A DNA stretch of 46,131 bases from Flavobacteriaceae bacterium. GTDB lineage: Bacteria; Bacteroidota; Bacteroidia; Flavobacteriales; Flavobacteriaceae. A program made the position numbers and the translations under genes. Where the stretch lies: NCBI GenBank assembly GCA_019634365.1, contig JAHQVM010000064.1, positions 1 to 46,131 on the forward strand. The letters run 5' to 3'. The notes under the pieces were generated by a model, which saw nothing but the letters and a program-made list of their open reading frames with translations, searched no databases and was not told the origin of the DNA. Below, piece by piece: positions 33,433 through 42,579 of the stretch. Numbering within the stretch: position 1 is the first letter of the stretch; each line of letters begins with the position of its first letter.

Positions 33433-34386
33433 ATGAAGAAAGCATTGGTTGTTGGGATCAATCATTACCAACATGTAAGCCGGTTGTATGGGTGTGTAAA
33501 TGACGCGCGCACGGTGGCCGAAGCGCTAGGGCGAAATGGTGATGGCCGGAAAAACTTCGATGTTAAATTAATGGTGGCAGAAGATGCCAAAACTTCGATC
33601 CAGCGCCGAAGTCTAAAGCAAGCGGTCATGGACTTATTTGCCGATAATGACGATGTTGCTTTGTTCTATTGTTCTTCCCATGGTTATGTAGAAAGCACAG
33701 GCGGATTCGTAATTACTTCGGATTGCAGGCACGGAGACGAAGGGCTTTCCCTGAATGAGCTTTTGCAGATTGCCAATGACAGTCCAGCCAAAAACAAGCT
33801 CATTATTTTAGATTGCTGTCATTCGGGTTTCATGGGGAAAACCAATCATCATTTCGATAAGGCTTATTTATCGGAGGGACTTACGATATTAACGGCCTCC
33901 ACCCAGGATCAATATGCCTATGAGGTAAATGGTTCCGGGATATTTACTTCTTTATTTGTTGAAGCACTAAATGGAAGCGCTGCCAATTTATTGGGGGAAG
34001 TTAGTCCGGCAAGTATCTATTCGCAGATCGATATGGCCTTGGGTGCTTTCGAGCAACGCCCATTGTTCAAGACAAATACCAAGTCATTTGTTTCGCTAAA
34101 GACCGTTAAGCCTCCTATTGAACTGGAATTGCTCCACAAATTGGTCGAGCTGTTTCCAACGCCCGATTACGATTTTCCATTGGATCCTACCTACGAATTT
34201 ACCGAGCAAACTGCAAAACAGGAGAATGTTGAAAAACTCAAAATACTTCAAAAGTACAATCGCGTGAATTTGGTGGTTCCGGTGGGCGAAGAACATATGT
34301 ATTTCGCAGCGATCAATTCCAAATCCTGTCGCTTAACCAACCTTGGAAAAAGGTATTGGAGTTTGGTGAAGGCGGGACGCATTTAA
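33433..34386 (+). CDS. Caspase-like protease (C14 family) with C-terminal winged-helix-like region
   Basis: A 317-residue protein without signal peptide. The N-terminal caspase/metacaspase fold (residues 1-215) begins KALVVGINHYQH, has the catalytic His83 in YCSSHGY and the catalytic Cys129 in LDCCHSG, and the small-subunit-like strand LTILTASTQDQYAYE. Catalysis should be cysteine proteolysis; substrate unknown. The last 80 residues (VEKLKILQKYNRVNLV, then LTNLGKRYWSLVKAG) look like a winged helix that could dock to the partner proteins. It is the first gene of an operon with a SIR2/TIR protein (16-base gap) and a STAND ATPase, an arrangement typical of NLR-like defence or programmed-death systems, where the protease is the likely killer when the sensor is triggered. 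Confidence 0.85.
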   Translation: MKKALVVGINHYQHVSRLYGCVNDARTVAEALGRNGDGRKNFDVKLMVAEDAKTSIQRRSLKQAVMDLFADNDDVALFYCSSHGYVESTGGFVITSDCRHGDEGLSLNELLQIANDSPAKNKLIILDCCHSGFMGKTNHHFDKAYLSEGLTILTASTQDQYAYEVNGSGIFTSLFVEALNGSAANLLGEVSPASIYSQIDMALGAFEQRPLFKTNTKSFVSLKTVKPPIELELLHKLVELFPTPDYDFPLDPTYEFTEQTAKQENVEKLKILQKYNRVNLVVPVGEEHMYFAAINSKSCRLTNLGKRYWSLVKAGRI

Positions 34387-34402
34387 TAAAAATTAGGAAG
34401 TT

Positions 34403-35887
34403 ATGCCAGATAATGATAAAATATATCAGCGTATAGCAAGGAAGTTGAATGTTGACCAATCGGAATGCGTATTATTGCTGGGACCGGAATTATCTGTAAA
34501 TGCAGCTGGGGTTTCCGCTATAGATTATTTTTCGGCACTTTCCGAAAAGAACAATGTGGCACATTATTTTCCTAATGAGAACCTATTTGGCTTTGTATCC
34601 AAACAGGCCGAAGAGGATGCACGTTATGAAGTAGTAGATTTCTATGAAAATTGTGCCAATATGGAACTCCTTCAACTTATCTACCGAATTAAAATTCCAT
34701 TGATTATCAATGTTTGTCCAGATAGATCGTTAAATGATTATTTCCGAAGGCAGTTAAACAATGACTTTACCCAAGGATATTTTTCAATACGTGAGTATCA
34801 CAATAACCAGGAAATGCCTAGTCCTACCAAAAATAATCCGGTCATTTACAACCTCTTTGGTAGGGTAGATAGCGAGCAATCTCTCATTATAACGCATTCC
34901 TTGTTATATGAAACCATGGACAAATTGCTTCAGGACCATTCCTTGCCTGAAAACATTGAAAGATTTCTTCAAAAAGCGAGCTGTTATATTTTTCTGGGGT
35001 TTAAGTATGATTCTTGGCAATATCAGTTGGCTTGCCATAAGCTTCGGGTAAAGGATAAGGATTTGTCCAGTCAAGTACTAAGTACTCCAGAGTATGAGGA
35101 GGGTCATCCTGTAGGATTCATTATGTGTAATCATTTTTCGGTGAATTTTACTCCGCTTTCGGCTGCTGAAACATTGAAGCAGATTATCAAAAATTGCAAT
35201 AAGAATACACTCAGGAAGGATAATCCATTAGGTGACTTTAGTATTTATATTTCCTATTCGTGGCAAAGGCCGCGTAAAGCAGGCACGATAGATAAAGAAA
35301 CAATTGTGGATTGGATAGAAGATGATCTAAAGGTAAATCCGAAGTACAAAGGATTACCACAGGTGTTTCGAGATAAATCTCGGGTTGAGAATGGAGATAG
35401 CATAGCAGCTTTTATGAATAATCTGAGTAATGCCAGTATGGTGGTTCAGGTGATAGGGGATGACTATTTAAAATCTCCGTTTTGCCTGGAGGAAGCTATG
35501 GGTATTTGGAATTCGGAAGGAGGTAAAAACAAGGCTCTATTATTGGTGGCTGCAGATGTTGATCTAAGCACTAAAGGGATTGCTGATTATAAACAATATT
35601 GGAAGGAAAAGTTTGAGAAGGAAGATGATAGAATTAAAAATGGCAATCTCACTCCTATAGAACAGAACCAAGAAAGGGAAGCTCACGAATTCAAGAGGTT
35701 AGTGCAGATCTACAATTTTATTGACGGTTTTTTAATTGAATTGAAGGATACAGTTCATATCCAATTGGATCTGGAGAAAGACTTAATTATAGAAAGTGCC
35801 GAGGTAGATTGGCTCGATGAGGACAAGCGAGATGCATTGGTGACGGGGTTGGTAAATTTAGTTAATAGGATATTGATAAAAGACTAA
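34403..35887 (+). CDS. SIR2-like plus TIR domain protein
   Basis: A 494-residue protein with two NAD-related folds. Residues about 1-230 look SIR2-like: CVLLLGPELS in place of the GAGxS loop, IPLIINVCPDRSLNDYF, PVIYNLFGRVDSEQSLIIT, and CYIFLGFKYDSWQYQLA. In active SIR2 NADases the third segment reads LHG; here it is L-Phe152-G, so the catalytic His appears lost. Residues about 277-400 are a TIR domain: FSIYISYSW, a VFRDKSRVENG loop, ASMVVQVIGDDYLKSPF and Cys361-Leu-Glu363-Glu364, where one Glu can serve as the NADase catalytic residue. A helical C-terminus follows. Likely role: NAD cleavage or signalling by the TIR domain in the death module. It lies 4 bases before the STAND gene. Confidence 0.8.
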   Translation: MPDNDKIYQRIARKLNVDQSECVLLLGPELSVNAAGVSAIDYFSALSEKNNVAHYFPNENLFGFVSKQAEEDARYEVVDFYENCANMELLQLIYRIKIPLIINVCPDRSLNDYFRRQLNNDFTQGYFSIREYHNNQEMPSPTKNNPVIYNLFGRVDSEQSLIITHSLLYETMDKLLQDHSLPENIERFLQKASCYIFLGFKYDSWQYQLACHKLRVKDKDLSSQVLSTPEYEEGHPVGFIMCNHFSVNFTPLSAAETLKQIIKNCNKNTLRKDNPLGDFSIYISYSWQRPRKAGTIDKETIVDWIEDDLKVNPKYKGLPQVFRDKSRVENGDSIAAFMNNLSNASMVVQVIGDDYLKSPFCLEEAMGIWNSEGGKNKALLLVAADVDLSTKGIADYKQYWKEKFEKEDDRIKNGNLTPIEQNQEREAHEFKRLVQIYNFIDGFLIELKDTVHIQLDLEKDLIIESAEVDWLDEDKRDALVTGLVNLVNRILIKD

Positions 35888-35891
35888 AAGT

Positions 35892-38800
35892 ATGGGGGCA
35901 ATAATGCGGAAATACAGATATCCGGGTGTTCGATACTTTAAAGAACAGGATCAGGATATTTTCTTTGGGCGCGATGAAGATTTGAAAAGGTTGTACACAC
36001 GGGTCATGATCAACAATACCCTAACCTTACATGCTGCATCAGGTGTAGGTAAGAGCTCATTGATTCGCGCAGGGCTCATCCCACTTTTAAAAGACCGTGG
36101 CTCCAAATACATTCCGGTTATTATTCGTTTTGCTGATCTTCGGCGTAAAAAATTAGGAGATCAAGAAACATTTAGAAACTATCTCATTCATGAGATGTTT
36201 CGCCAGATCAACAGGGCCTTCGAAAAACAATCCCTTAAGAAAGGGGAAGGCAATTGGGATCCGAAATTACCCATTATTGAGAATAACGAAAACAGTCTAT
36301 GGCATCTGGCAAAATTGGTTGAATACAACGGTAAATCCCTACTATTGATTTTCGATCAATTCGAAGAATTACAAACATTTTCACACAGGGAAATCGAAGG
36401 ATTCAAAAGGACCTTGGTTCAACTATTTACACATTCTGTACCCAGCACTGTGTATCGTGAAATGAAGTCTATCCATTTAGATCCCTCCGAGGAATGCATT
36501 CGCATCCGGGATAATGCATCCTACGAAAATGGATTGATCTTTTTAAAACAGCCCTTGGACGCTAAAGTGATCTTTTCCATTCGTTCCGACAAATTGGATG
36601 TCATGAGTAAGCTGAAGGATAGTTTTCCGGACATTTTAAAGAATGAGTTCAAATTATCCCGTTTAACATTGGCTAGTGCGAGATTGGCGATAGAGGAACC
36701 CGCAAAAAAAGAGGGGCAATTTTATTCCAGAGAATTCGAATTCGAACAAAGCGCAACAGACCGTCTCTTAGGACAGATAGATCCAGAAAAGACCAGCCGT
36801 ATAGATCCTATCCAAATTCAAATAGCTTGTATAGATATTGAAAAAAGGATCATTTCAGGAAAAATCCAAGATAAGGTGAACGAGGAGGATGTGAAGGATT
36901 TTAAGGATTTGATGAATCATTTCTACAAAGAGAAATGGGAAGAGGTGCGGCAACAATACTTTCATACTGAAGAGAAGGAATTCAATTATTCGCGCAACAA
37001 GATCTGTTCCGCCTTGCTTTCTGGGGAAAACCGTATCCCAGTCCATGTCAACGATTTGGAGTCCATTCCATTAGGGGTGGAAGTTGCTAATTCCTTGTGT
37101 AGCAAGGGAATTCTGCAACAAATAAATCTGGACGGACAAACTTTTTATCGAATCAATCATGATCGTATTGCGGTACCCTTCTTCGAAGAAGTGATGCGAT
37201 GGAAGGAAAGTAAAAAAGAAGTAAAGGAAAATCGGAAAAAACTGGAGGAGGCTACAGAGCAAGCGCGTAAAGAAAGGTTGTATAGGCTCCAATTACTCAA
37301 GGAAAAACTGGAAGAAGAATTGCAAAGGCAGAATGTAGAATCCGAAAAGACAATATTAGAAAAAAGACAAAAATACCTTTCTGTAATAGGGACAGGATTT
37401 GCAATTTTCAGTTTAATCATTTCAATTCTTTCATTTTTCATATTGGATCAAAAAAATAATGCAAATGCTCAAAGGTTTGTTGCTGCTGCTCGACCTTTAG
37501 AGAGCACAAATCCTACTTTGGCATTCTATATTGCCGCCATGGGAATGGAATTGGGAAATAATACAAATGAATTATCTTCTTTGGTGGATAGATTTGTCAG
37601 TTACGATCATACTTACAATACAAAGGATATACCTATTCTCTCTGGTTTAAAAGAAATTGAATTGAATCATGAAAATCAATTACAAATAATGGAAGAGGAT
37701 AGAATTGCCATTTGGGACTATGAGGATAATATTGCTATAAGTTTCGATTCATATTCGGATCGCGAATTGTTGAAGACTTTCAATACAAGTCGAGGAAGAA
37801 TTTATGGGTTTTTGACAGCCTCGGAAGATATCGAACAAAACCTTGAGTTAAGGGACACCCTCGACTGCGTAATTAATTCAATTAATGTTAGCGATCATCG
37901 AATTAGGGATGCTAGGGATGTTGAAATTTCATCAAATAGGAGACTAGCACTTATTGAAGATGTGCTTTACGATTTAGAATCAAGCAAGCCCTTGGACACG
38001 CTGCCAGATTATGGCTTGCAAGATCAAATGGTGGCCAATTTCATTAATGGTAGTGGATATTTAGCCGTGGGTTATTGGCGAGGACTTGTATTAATATATA
38101 AAATTGATCCTAATGAAACAGAGGTGTTTAAATTGGTTCGACTTTTAGATTATCCAAATGGAAATCGTTATAATGGATCCATAACGGCTATTGATGTCGA
38201 TGAAAAAAAACAATTATTGGCAGCTGGTAATCGCATCAATTCAGTTGAGATTTGGTCTATAGCGAATTTGGATGAAGGGGCAAACTTAACAATTAAGCAG
38301 GTTATGAGACAAGCGGAAGATCGAGAACCTATATATCGTTTAAAGGGACATGAAGGAGAAATCAATAGAGTAGCTTTTTCCGAAGATGGTAAACAATTGT
38401 TGAGTGGCAGTGACGATGGGAATGCTATATTGTGGAATTTAGAAAATGGATCAAGGGAGTCTACTTTGCGAAGCGGTGAAAATATTCCAATAACCAAGGT
38501 GGGATTCGTAGATGATTCAAATACTATGTATACCTCGGGCAAAGGACATGTCTGGTTTTGGAAAAATAAAAACCCAAAGGAACTCTTGGAGTTAAACGAA
38601 TTTAAAAAGTATTCACCATTCTATTTTTATTCCCGCGGTATAGATGATATAACTTATGATGAAATCTACAATGATAAAAGCATAAATTATCGCGCAAAGA
38701 ATATCTATGACTATATGCGGAGCATTCCAAAATTCAATAGGTTTCCAGAAAGCAAAGAATATATTTCTGCTTGGGCTAGTGCTTTCAGCGAAGTGAATGC

Positions 38801-39584
38801 CGAGTATCAAGAGTTTCTGGAAAATCTTAAGATAAGTGAGCCAGTGGACTCATATTTATTGGAATCCATAGAAGATGAGTTTATTCAGTTAAGAATCGCA
38901 AAACTCGAATTTCCAACTATAAATGATGACGTTAATTCAGGTAATAAGGATGTATTGAAATCGAAAATATATTCAGAAAGGGTCCAAGAGCTACTTAAGG
39001 ATACAAGTGATCTAAAAAATGCTATTTCATATAGTATTGAACTCATCGAATTAAATAATGAAATTATAGAAGAAGATCCACTTTCACCTGTTGTTTCGGA
39101 AAATTTTGACACGATTGAAATGGTTCATTCCGCGTACCTGCATAAATATTCTGAAAGCGACAAGCCTAAGGAGCTATCGCAAGAGTTAATTTCGTTTTAC
39201 GAAAGTAAAGAACAATATCATAAGGCTTATACTTTTGCAATGGAATGCCGTTTAAATTGTAATGGCGATTCTTATTACGAAAGAAAAACCTCAAGACTTG
39301 CCTTATTTGTAGGAAAACAACAACAAGTTCTGCTAGAATTCGAGGGTCAAGATTTTGATGAAGTCGATTCTACTATTAGAGCCTACATTATAACAGCCCA
39401 TTTAATAAATGGAGATTTGTCGATTGCAGAAAGGATGTATATAAAACTGTATCAAGACCTGTCAGAATACAACGTTCAAGAGTTTTTTGAAGAACTTCTT
39501 AGAGACTTGCTTGATTATGGGGTCCTAGATAATGATGCGTTTAACCAGTTTAACAGGGCTATGTTAGAAGTAGTGGATGAGTAA
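35892..39584 (+). CDS. Membrane-anchored STAND ATPase with WD40-type sensor
   Basis: A 1230-residue NLR-like protein. Residues 1-410 are a novel-STAND (nSTAND1) ATPase: PGVRYFKEQDQDIFFGRD, Walker A ASGVGKSS (49-56), Walker B SLLLIFDQFEEL (about 149-160), sensor-like IRSDKLDVM. Then a charged coiled coil (about 430-490), one transmembrane helix (VIGTGFAIFSLIISILSFFIL, about 497-517), a beta-propeller region with one textbook WD40 blade (LKGHEGEINRVAF...GNAILWNLENG, about 816-855) and a helical TPR-like C-terminus. The ATP-dependent switch should gather the caspase and TIR partners on the membrane after ligand sensing. Met at 35904 is an alternative start. The part after the coiled coil is much richer in A+T than the ATPase part (about 30 vs 46 percent G+C in sampled stretches). 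Confidence 0.85.
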   Translation: MGAIMRKYRYPGVRYFKEQDQDIFFGRDEDLKRLYTRVMINNTLTLHAASGVGKSSLIRAGLIPLLKDRGSKYIPVIIRFADLRRKKLGDQETFRNYLIHEMFRQINRAFEKQSLKKGEGNWDPKLPIIENNENSLWHLAKLVEYNGKSLLLIFDQFEELQTFSHREIEGFKRTLVQLFTHSVPSTVYREMKSIHLDPSEECIRIRDNASYENGLIFLKQPLDAKVIFSIRSDKLDVMSKLKDSFPDILKNEFKLSRLTLASARLAIEEPAKKEGQFYSREFEFEQSATDRLLGQIDPEKTSRIDPIQIQIACIDIEKRIISGKIQDKVNEEDVKDFKDLMNHFYKEKWEEVRQQYFHTEEKEFNYSRNKICSALLSGENRIPVHVNDLESIPLGVEVANSLCSKGILQQINLDGQTFYRINHDRIAVPFFEEVMRWKESKKEVKENRKKLEEATEQARKERLYRLQLLKEKLEEELQRQNVESEKTILEKRQKYLSVIGTGFAIFSLIISILSFFILDQKNNANAQRFVAAARPLESTNPTLAFYIAAMGMELGNNTNELSSLVDRFVSYDHTYNTKDIPILSGLKEIELNHENQLQIMEEDRIAIWDYEDNIAISFDSYSDRELLKTFNTSRGRIYGFLTASEDIEQNLELRDTLDCVINSINVSDHRIRDARDVEISSNRRLALIEDVLYDLESSKPLDTLPDYGLQDQMVANFINGSGYLAVGYWRGLVLIYKIDPNETEVFKLVRLLDYPNGNRYNGSITAIDVDEKKQLLAAGNRINSVEIWSIANLDEGANLTIKQVMRQAEDREPIYRLKGHEGEINRVAFSEDGKQLLSGSDDGNAILWNLENGSRESTLRSGENIPITKVGFVDDSNTMYTSGKGHVWFWKNKNPKELLELNEFKKYSPFYFYSRGIDDITYDEIYNDKSINYRAKNIYDYMRSIPKFNRFPESKEYISAWASAFSEVNAEYQEFLENLKISEPVDSYLLESIEDEFIQLRIAKLEFPTINDDVNSGNKDVLKSKIYSERVQELLKDTSDLKNAISYSIELIELNNEIIEEDPLSPVVSENFDTIEMVHSAYLHKYSESDKPKELSQELISFYESKEQYHKAYTFAMECRLNCNGDSYYERKTSRLALFVGKQQQVLLEFEGQDFDEVDSTIRAYIITAHLINGDLSIAERMYIKLYQDLSEYNVQEFFEELLRDLLDYGVLDNDAFNQFNRAMLEVVDE

Positions 39585-39586
39585 TT

Positions 39587-40843
39587 TTAAAGTCCTAATG
39601 CCCCCTTCACCCGATCCACATAATCCAATTTCTCCCAGGTAAACAATTCCACCGCCATGGTTTTGCTTTCACCATAGGGTGTTGTAAAGGTTTTATTTAC
39701 AACTTCATTAGTACGTCCCATATGTCCGTAAGCTGCGGTTTCCGAATACATCGGTTGGCGCAGTTTAAGGCGTTCTTCAATAGCAGCAGGTCGCATATCA
39801 AAGATTTCAGATACCTTTTGCGCAATTTCACCATCGGTTAAATCAACTTTGGAAGTACCATACGTATCGACAAAAATTCCCATGGGTTCTACCACACCAA
39901 TCGCATAACTTACCTGTACCAAAATTTCGTCACATACTCCGGCTGCTACCAAATTCTTGGCAATATGCCTCGTAGCATAGGCAGCAGATCGATCCACTTT
40001 ACTTGGATCCTTACCACTAAAGGCTCCACCACCGTGGGCTCCTTTTCCACCGTACGTATCCACAATGATCTTGCGTCCCGTTAATCCCGTGTCTCCATGA
40101 GGGCCTCCAATCACAAACTTTCCAGTAGGATTAATGTGGTAGGTAATATCTTCATTAAATAAAGCCTGAATCTCTGGCTTCGATTGTGCCTTTATTCTTG
40201 GGATAAGAATGTGGATAATGTCATTCTTTATTTTGGCCAGCATAGCTTCGTCATCACTATCAAATTCATCGTGCTGCGTAGACACCACTATGGAGTCGAT
40301 ACGAACTGGCTGATTGTCATCATTATATTCTATCGTTACCTGACTTTTAGAATCTGGTCGCAAATACCCAATCTCATTTCCGTTATGGCGCATAGCTGCC
40401 AATTCCTTTAAAATGCGATGTGAAAGATCCAATGCCAACGGCATATAATTGTCGGTTTCACGGGTAGCATATCCAAACATCATTCCTTGATCACCGGCAC
40501 CTTGTTCTTCCTTGGTTTCGCGATCCACCCCTCGGTTAATATCATCACTCTGCTCGTGAATGGCCGATAACACACCACAGCTATTACCATCAAATTGATA
40601 TTCACCTTTGGTGTAGCCGATACGGTTAATCACATCACGGGCTATTTTTTGCACGTCGAGGTACACCTTCGATTTTACCTCCCCGGCCAAAACCACCTGT
40701 CCAGTAGTTACCAGGGTTTCACAAGCTACTTTCGATTGGGGGTCGAAGGCCAAAAAATGGTCAATGAGAGCATCACTAATCTGATCTGCAACTTTATCTG
40801 GATGTCCTTCGGAAACACTTTCCGAGGTAAATAAATAAGCCAT
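39587..40843 (-). CDS. metK: S-adenosylmethionine synthetase
   Basis: A 418-residue protein with MetK landmarks: [32 protein letters not shown], the P-loop-like segment [19 protein letters not shown] and FMxTYG-like FVDTYGTS. It makes SAM from methionine and ATP and needs Mg and K ions. The gene is convergent with the STAND gene (2 bases between stops) and preceded by a structured leader (40855-40955) that suggests control by its own product. Confidence 0.96.
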   Translation of the reverse strand: MAYLFTSESVSEGHPDKVADQISDALIDHFLAFDPQSKVACETLVTTGQVVLAGEVKSKVYLDVQKIARDVINRIGYTKGEYQFDGNSCGVLSAIHEQSDDINRGVDRETKEEQGAGDQGMMFGYATRETDNYMPLALDLSHRILKELAAMRHNGNEIGYLRPDSKSQVTIEYNDDNQPVRIDSIVVSTQHDEFDSDDEAMLAKIKNDIIHILIPRIKAQSKPEIQALFNEDITYHINPTGKFVIGGPHGDTGLTGRKIIVDTYGGKGAHGGGAFSGKDPSKVDRSAAYATRHIAKNLVAAGVCDEILVQVSYAIGVVEPMGIFVDTYGTSKVDLTDGEIAQKVSEIFDMRPAAIEERLKLRQPMYSETAAYGHMGRTNEVVNKTFTTPYGESKTMAVELFTWEKLDYVDRVKGALGL

Positions 40844-40854
40844 ACAATGGTTTT

Positions 40855-40955
40855 AAAAAAATAACTTCAGTTAGGGGCTTAGATTTGACGAGAAAGGGTC
40901 GGGAAGTTAACACTGCCTTTAGCATTTTTTCTCGAGGTTGCAATCAGTCAAATCT
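40855..40955 (-). promoter_or_regulatory. Structured metK leader, candidate SAM-sensing RNA
   Basis: On the minus strand the leader holds two interleaved pairings that exclude each other: arm A AGATTTGAC (40955-40947) with A' GTCAAATCT (40889-40881), 9 bp; and arm B TAACTTC (40909-40903) with B' GAAGTTA (40868-40862), 7 bp, the latter followed at once by seven T (40861-40855) and the start codon 12 bases on. Just after arm A comes TGATTGCAACC (40946-40936), then, 12 bases later, GCTAAAGG (40923-40916), words that recall the SAM-II/SAM-V pseudoknot core (GAU..AACC and GCUAA..GG). Order and spacing do not match any SAM class I know exactly. I call it a candidate only. Confidence 0.4.
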
Positions 40956-41009
40956 GTCCTCAAATCGTGACGGCAAATGTACGCATTCTCTAAAAACTAC
41001 AAAAGGAAT

Positions 41010-41534
41010 TTACTGTTTCTGAAGCACAGCTCTTTGCACCGTGGTTATGGGATAGGAAATTACTTCGGTTTTAGTTTCATCCTCCGCAAAGGTTACGTTC
41101 TTTCGATCTTTCGGGGCGAAGACAATTTCGAAGACCATATGGTTCTTTTCAAAAGTGATGAAGGTTGTTAATAAATTACCACCTACTTCGAACAGGGCGT
41201 ACATTCTATTGTCAATTACTTTATCGTCTAGAATTATTCCGTTGTTTTCATCCACGACGTAGATTCCTTTTTCCAGGTCCTTTTCAATAAGGGTATACTT
41301 CCGTTCTTGGCGTTTATCACCTTCACCATACACCAAAATGTAGTTGTACCTACCCACAGTATCTGTTGCTGTGAGATGAAACTCCATGGGGATGTTTTGT
41401 TGTCCCCTTTCAGAATCAATCTGAAGGGTCCCTAAATAGACCCCGATATAATCGTTTGGGAATTGAGAGGTATCTTGGGCGAAGATTAGTGTACCGAACC
41501 ATAAAAACAAGAATACGAAACGAAAGGACATCAT
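41010..41534 (-). CDS. Secreted protein of unknown function
   Basis: A 174-residue protein with a signal peptide (MMSFRFVFLFLWFGTLIFAQ; the second Met at 41531 is an equally good start). The mature part is a small beta-rich domain with strands such as DYIGVYLGTLQI, YNYILVYGEGDKRQERKYTLI and GIYVVDENNGIILDDKV, likely lipocalin-like in shape, but I do not recognise a family. It is divergent from the YitT gene and lies upstream of the metK leader, reading towards metK. Confidence 0.7.
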   Translation of the reverse strand: MMSFRFVFLFLWFGTLIFAQDTSQFPNDYIGVYLGTLQIDSERGQQNIPMEFHLTATDTVGRYNYILVYGEGDKRQERKYTLIEKDLEKGIYVVDENNGIILDDKVIDNRMYALFEVGGNLLTTFITFEKNHMVFEIVFAPKDRKNVTFAEDETKTEVISYPITTVQRAVLQKQ

Positions 41535-41613
41535 AAAATTATATTGAAAGGACTAAAATTACTGTTTTAAAACGAAGATTAATAATACCTTTAGGAAGCG
41601 CAATCACCTGCCT

Positions 41614-42522
41614 ATGAAAAAATCCGTAAAGCTCTTTTTGGAAATCTTTCAAATCGCAATCGCTATTTTTCTGGCAAGCATTGGACTCAAGGCATTTCTT
41701 TTACCCAATGGATTCCTCGATGGTGGGGTTACTGGAGTTGCCATCCTCATTAGTAAACTAACTTCACTCGAAATTTCAATAGCCCTACCCTTGCTAAGTA
41801 TTCCCTTCTTCATTCTGGGTTGGTTTACGGTTTCGAGAAGAATTTTGATGAAGTCGGTCGTTTCCATTTTGGTTTTGGCTCTGATGATTCACTTTGAAAA
41901 TTTTAAACCCATTACAGAGGATAAACTCCTCATTTCCATCTTTGGTGGCCTATTTTTAGGGGCAGGGATTGGTTTAGCGATTAAAAATGGCTCTGTACTC
42001 GACGGATCTGAAATCCTAGGGATATTCGTGAACGATAAGACCGGAATTTCCATAGGAGTTATTATTCTCGGTTTCAATATCGTGCTGTTTGTTCTTACGG
42101 GAATCCTATTCTCGCTGGAAGTAGCAATGTACTCCGTATTGGCCTATCTCGTTACCGCCAAAACCATCGATCTGTTTCTGGAAGGGTTTGAAGACTATGT
42201 AGGTCTTATGATCATCACTTCCAAATCCAAAGAGATGCAGCAGGAGCTTATTGAAAAAGTAGGGCAGGGCATAACTGTATATCGCGGGGCCAAAGGCTTC
42301 GGGAGTCGAGGGAAAAAAGAAGGGATGGAAATCATACATATAGTGGTAAATCGAATCGATTCCAAAAAAACGTACCGTACCATCGATGCACTTGACGAGG
42401 ATGCCTTTATCATAGAGTTCGACGTAAATAAAGTAAAGGGTGGTGTATTGAAACAATATTTTTCCAAAAAGAACTCAAAGCGACTGGCACCTGCGGTTTA
42501 TGAACCCGATGACGAATCGTAA
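41614..42522 (+). CDS. YitT family membrane protein (DUF161 + DUF2179)
   Basis: A 302-residue protein with about five to six transmembrane helices in the first 200 residues (e.g. IAIAIFLASIGLKAFLLPNGF, GGVTGVAILISKL, GGLFLGAGIGLAIKNG, IIILGFNIVLFVLTG) and a cytoplasmic DUF2179 domain (GQGITVYRGAKGFGSRGKK..., DEDAFIIEFDVNKVKGG). The motif LDGGVTGVA and the C-terminal domain are standard for the YitT family, whose function is unknown. It precedes the ilv leader region, but that has its own promoter. Confidence 0.88.
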   Translation: MKKSVKLFLEIFQIAIAIFLASIGLKAFLLPNGFLDGGVTGVAILISKLTSLEISIALPLLSIPFFILGWFTVSRRILMKSVVSILVLALMIHFENFKPITEDKLLISIFGGLFLGAGIGLAIKNGSVLDGSEILGIFVNDKTGISIGVIILGFNIVLFVLTGILFSLEVAMYSVLAYLVTAKTIDLFLEGFEDYVGLMIITSKSKEMQQELIEKVGQGITVYRGAKGFGSRGKKEGMEIIHIVVNRIDSKKTYRTIDALDEDAFIIEFDVNKVKGGVLKQYFSKKNSKRLAPAVYEPDDES

Positions 42523-42543
42523 GCGAAAATTGAAGAATAAATT

Positions 42544-42574
42544 TTGATTTCTGAAAAGATTTTCAGAACCTTTG
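42544..42574 (+). promoter_or_regulatory. Promoter of the ilv leader
   Basis: TTG (42544-42546), 20 bases, AACCTTTG (42567-42574), one base from the -7 consensus. The predicted start site is close to 42580, which is the ATG of the first leader peptide, so that peptide could be translated from a leaderless or nearly leaderless RNA. Confidence 0.55.
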
Positions 42575-42579
42575 TGTAG

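Noticed and set aside
40855-40965. Classical SAM-I (S-box) riboswitch before metK
   Set aside because: GCAACC and TGCTAAA words are present, but the kink-turn stem (GGAGGGA / GGCCC part) and the P3 GG before TGCTAA are missing.
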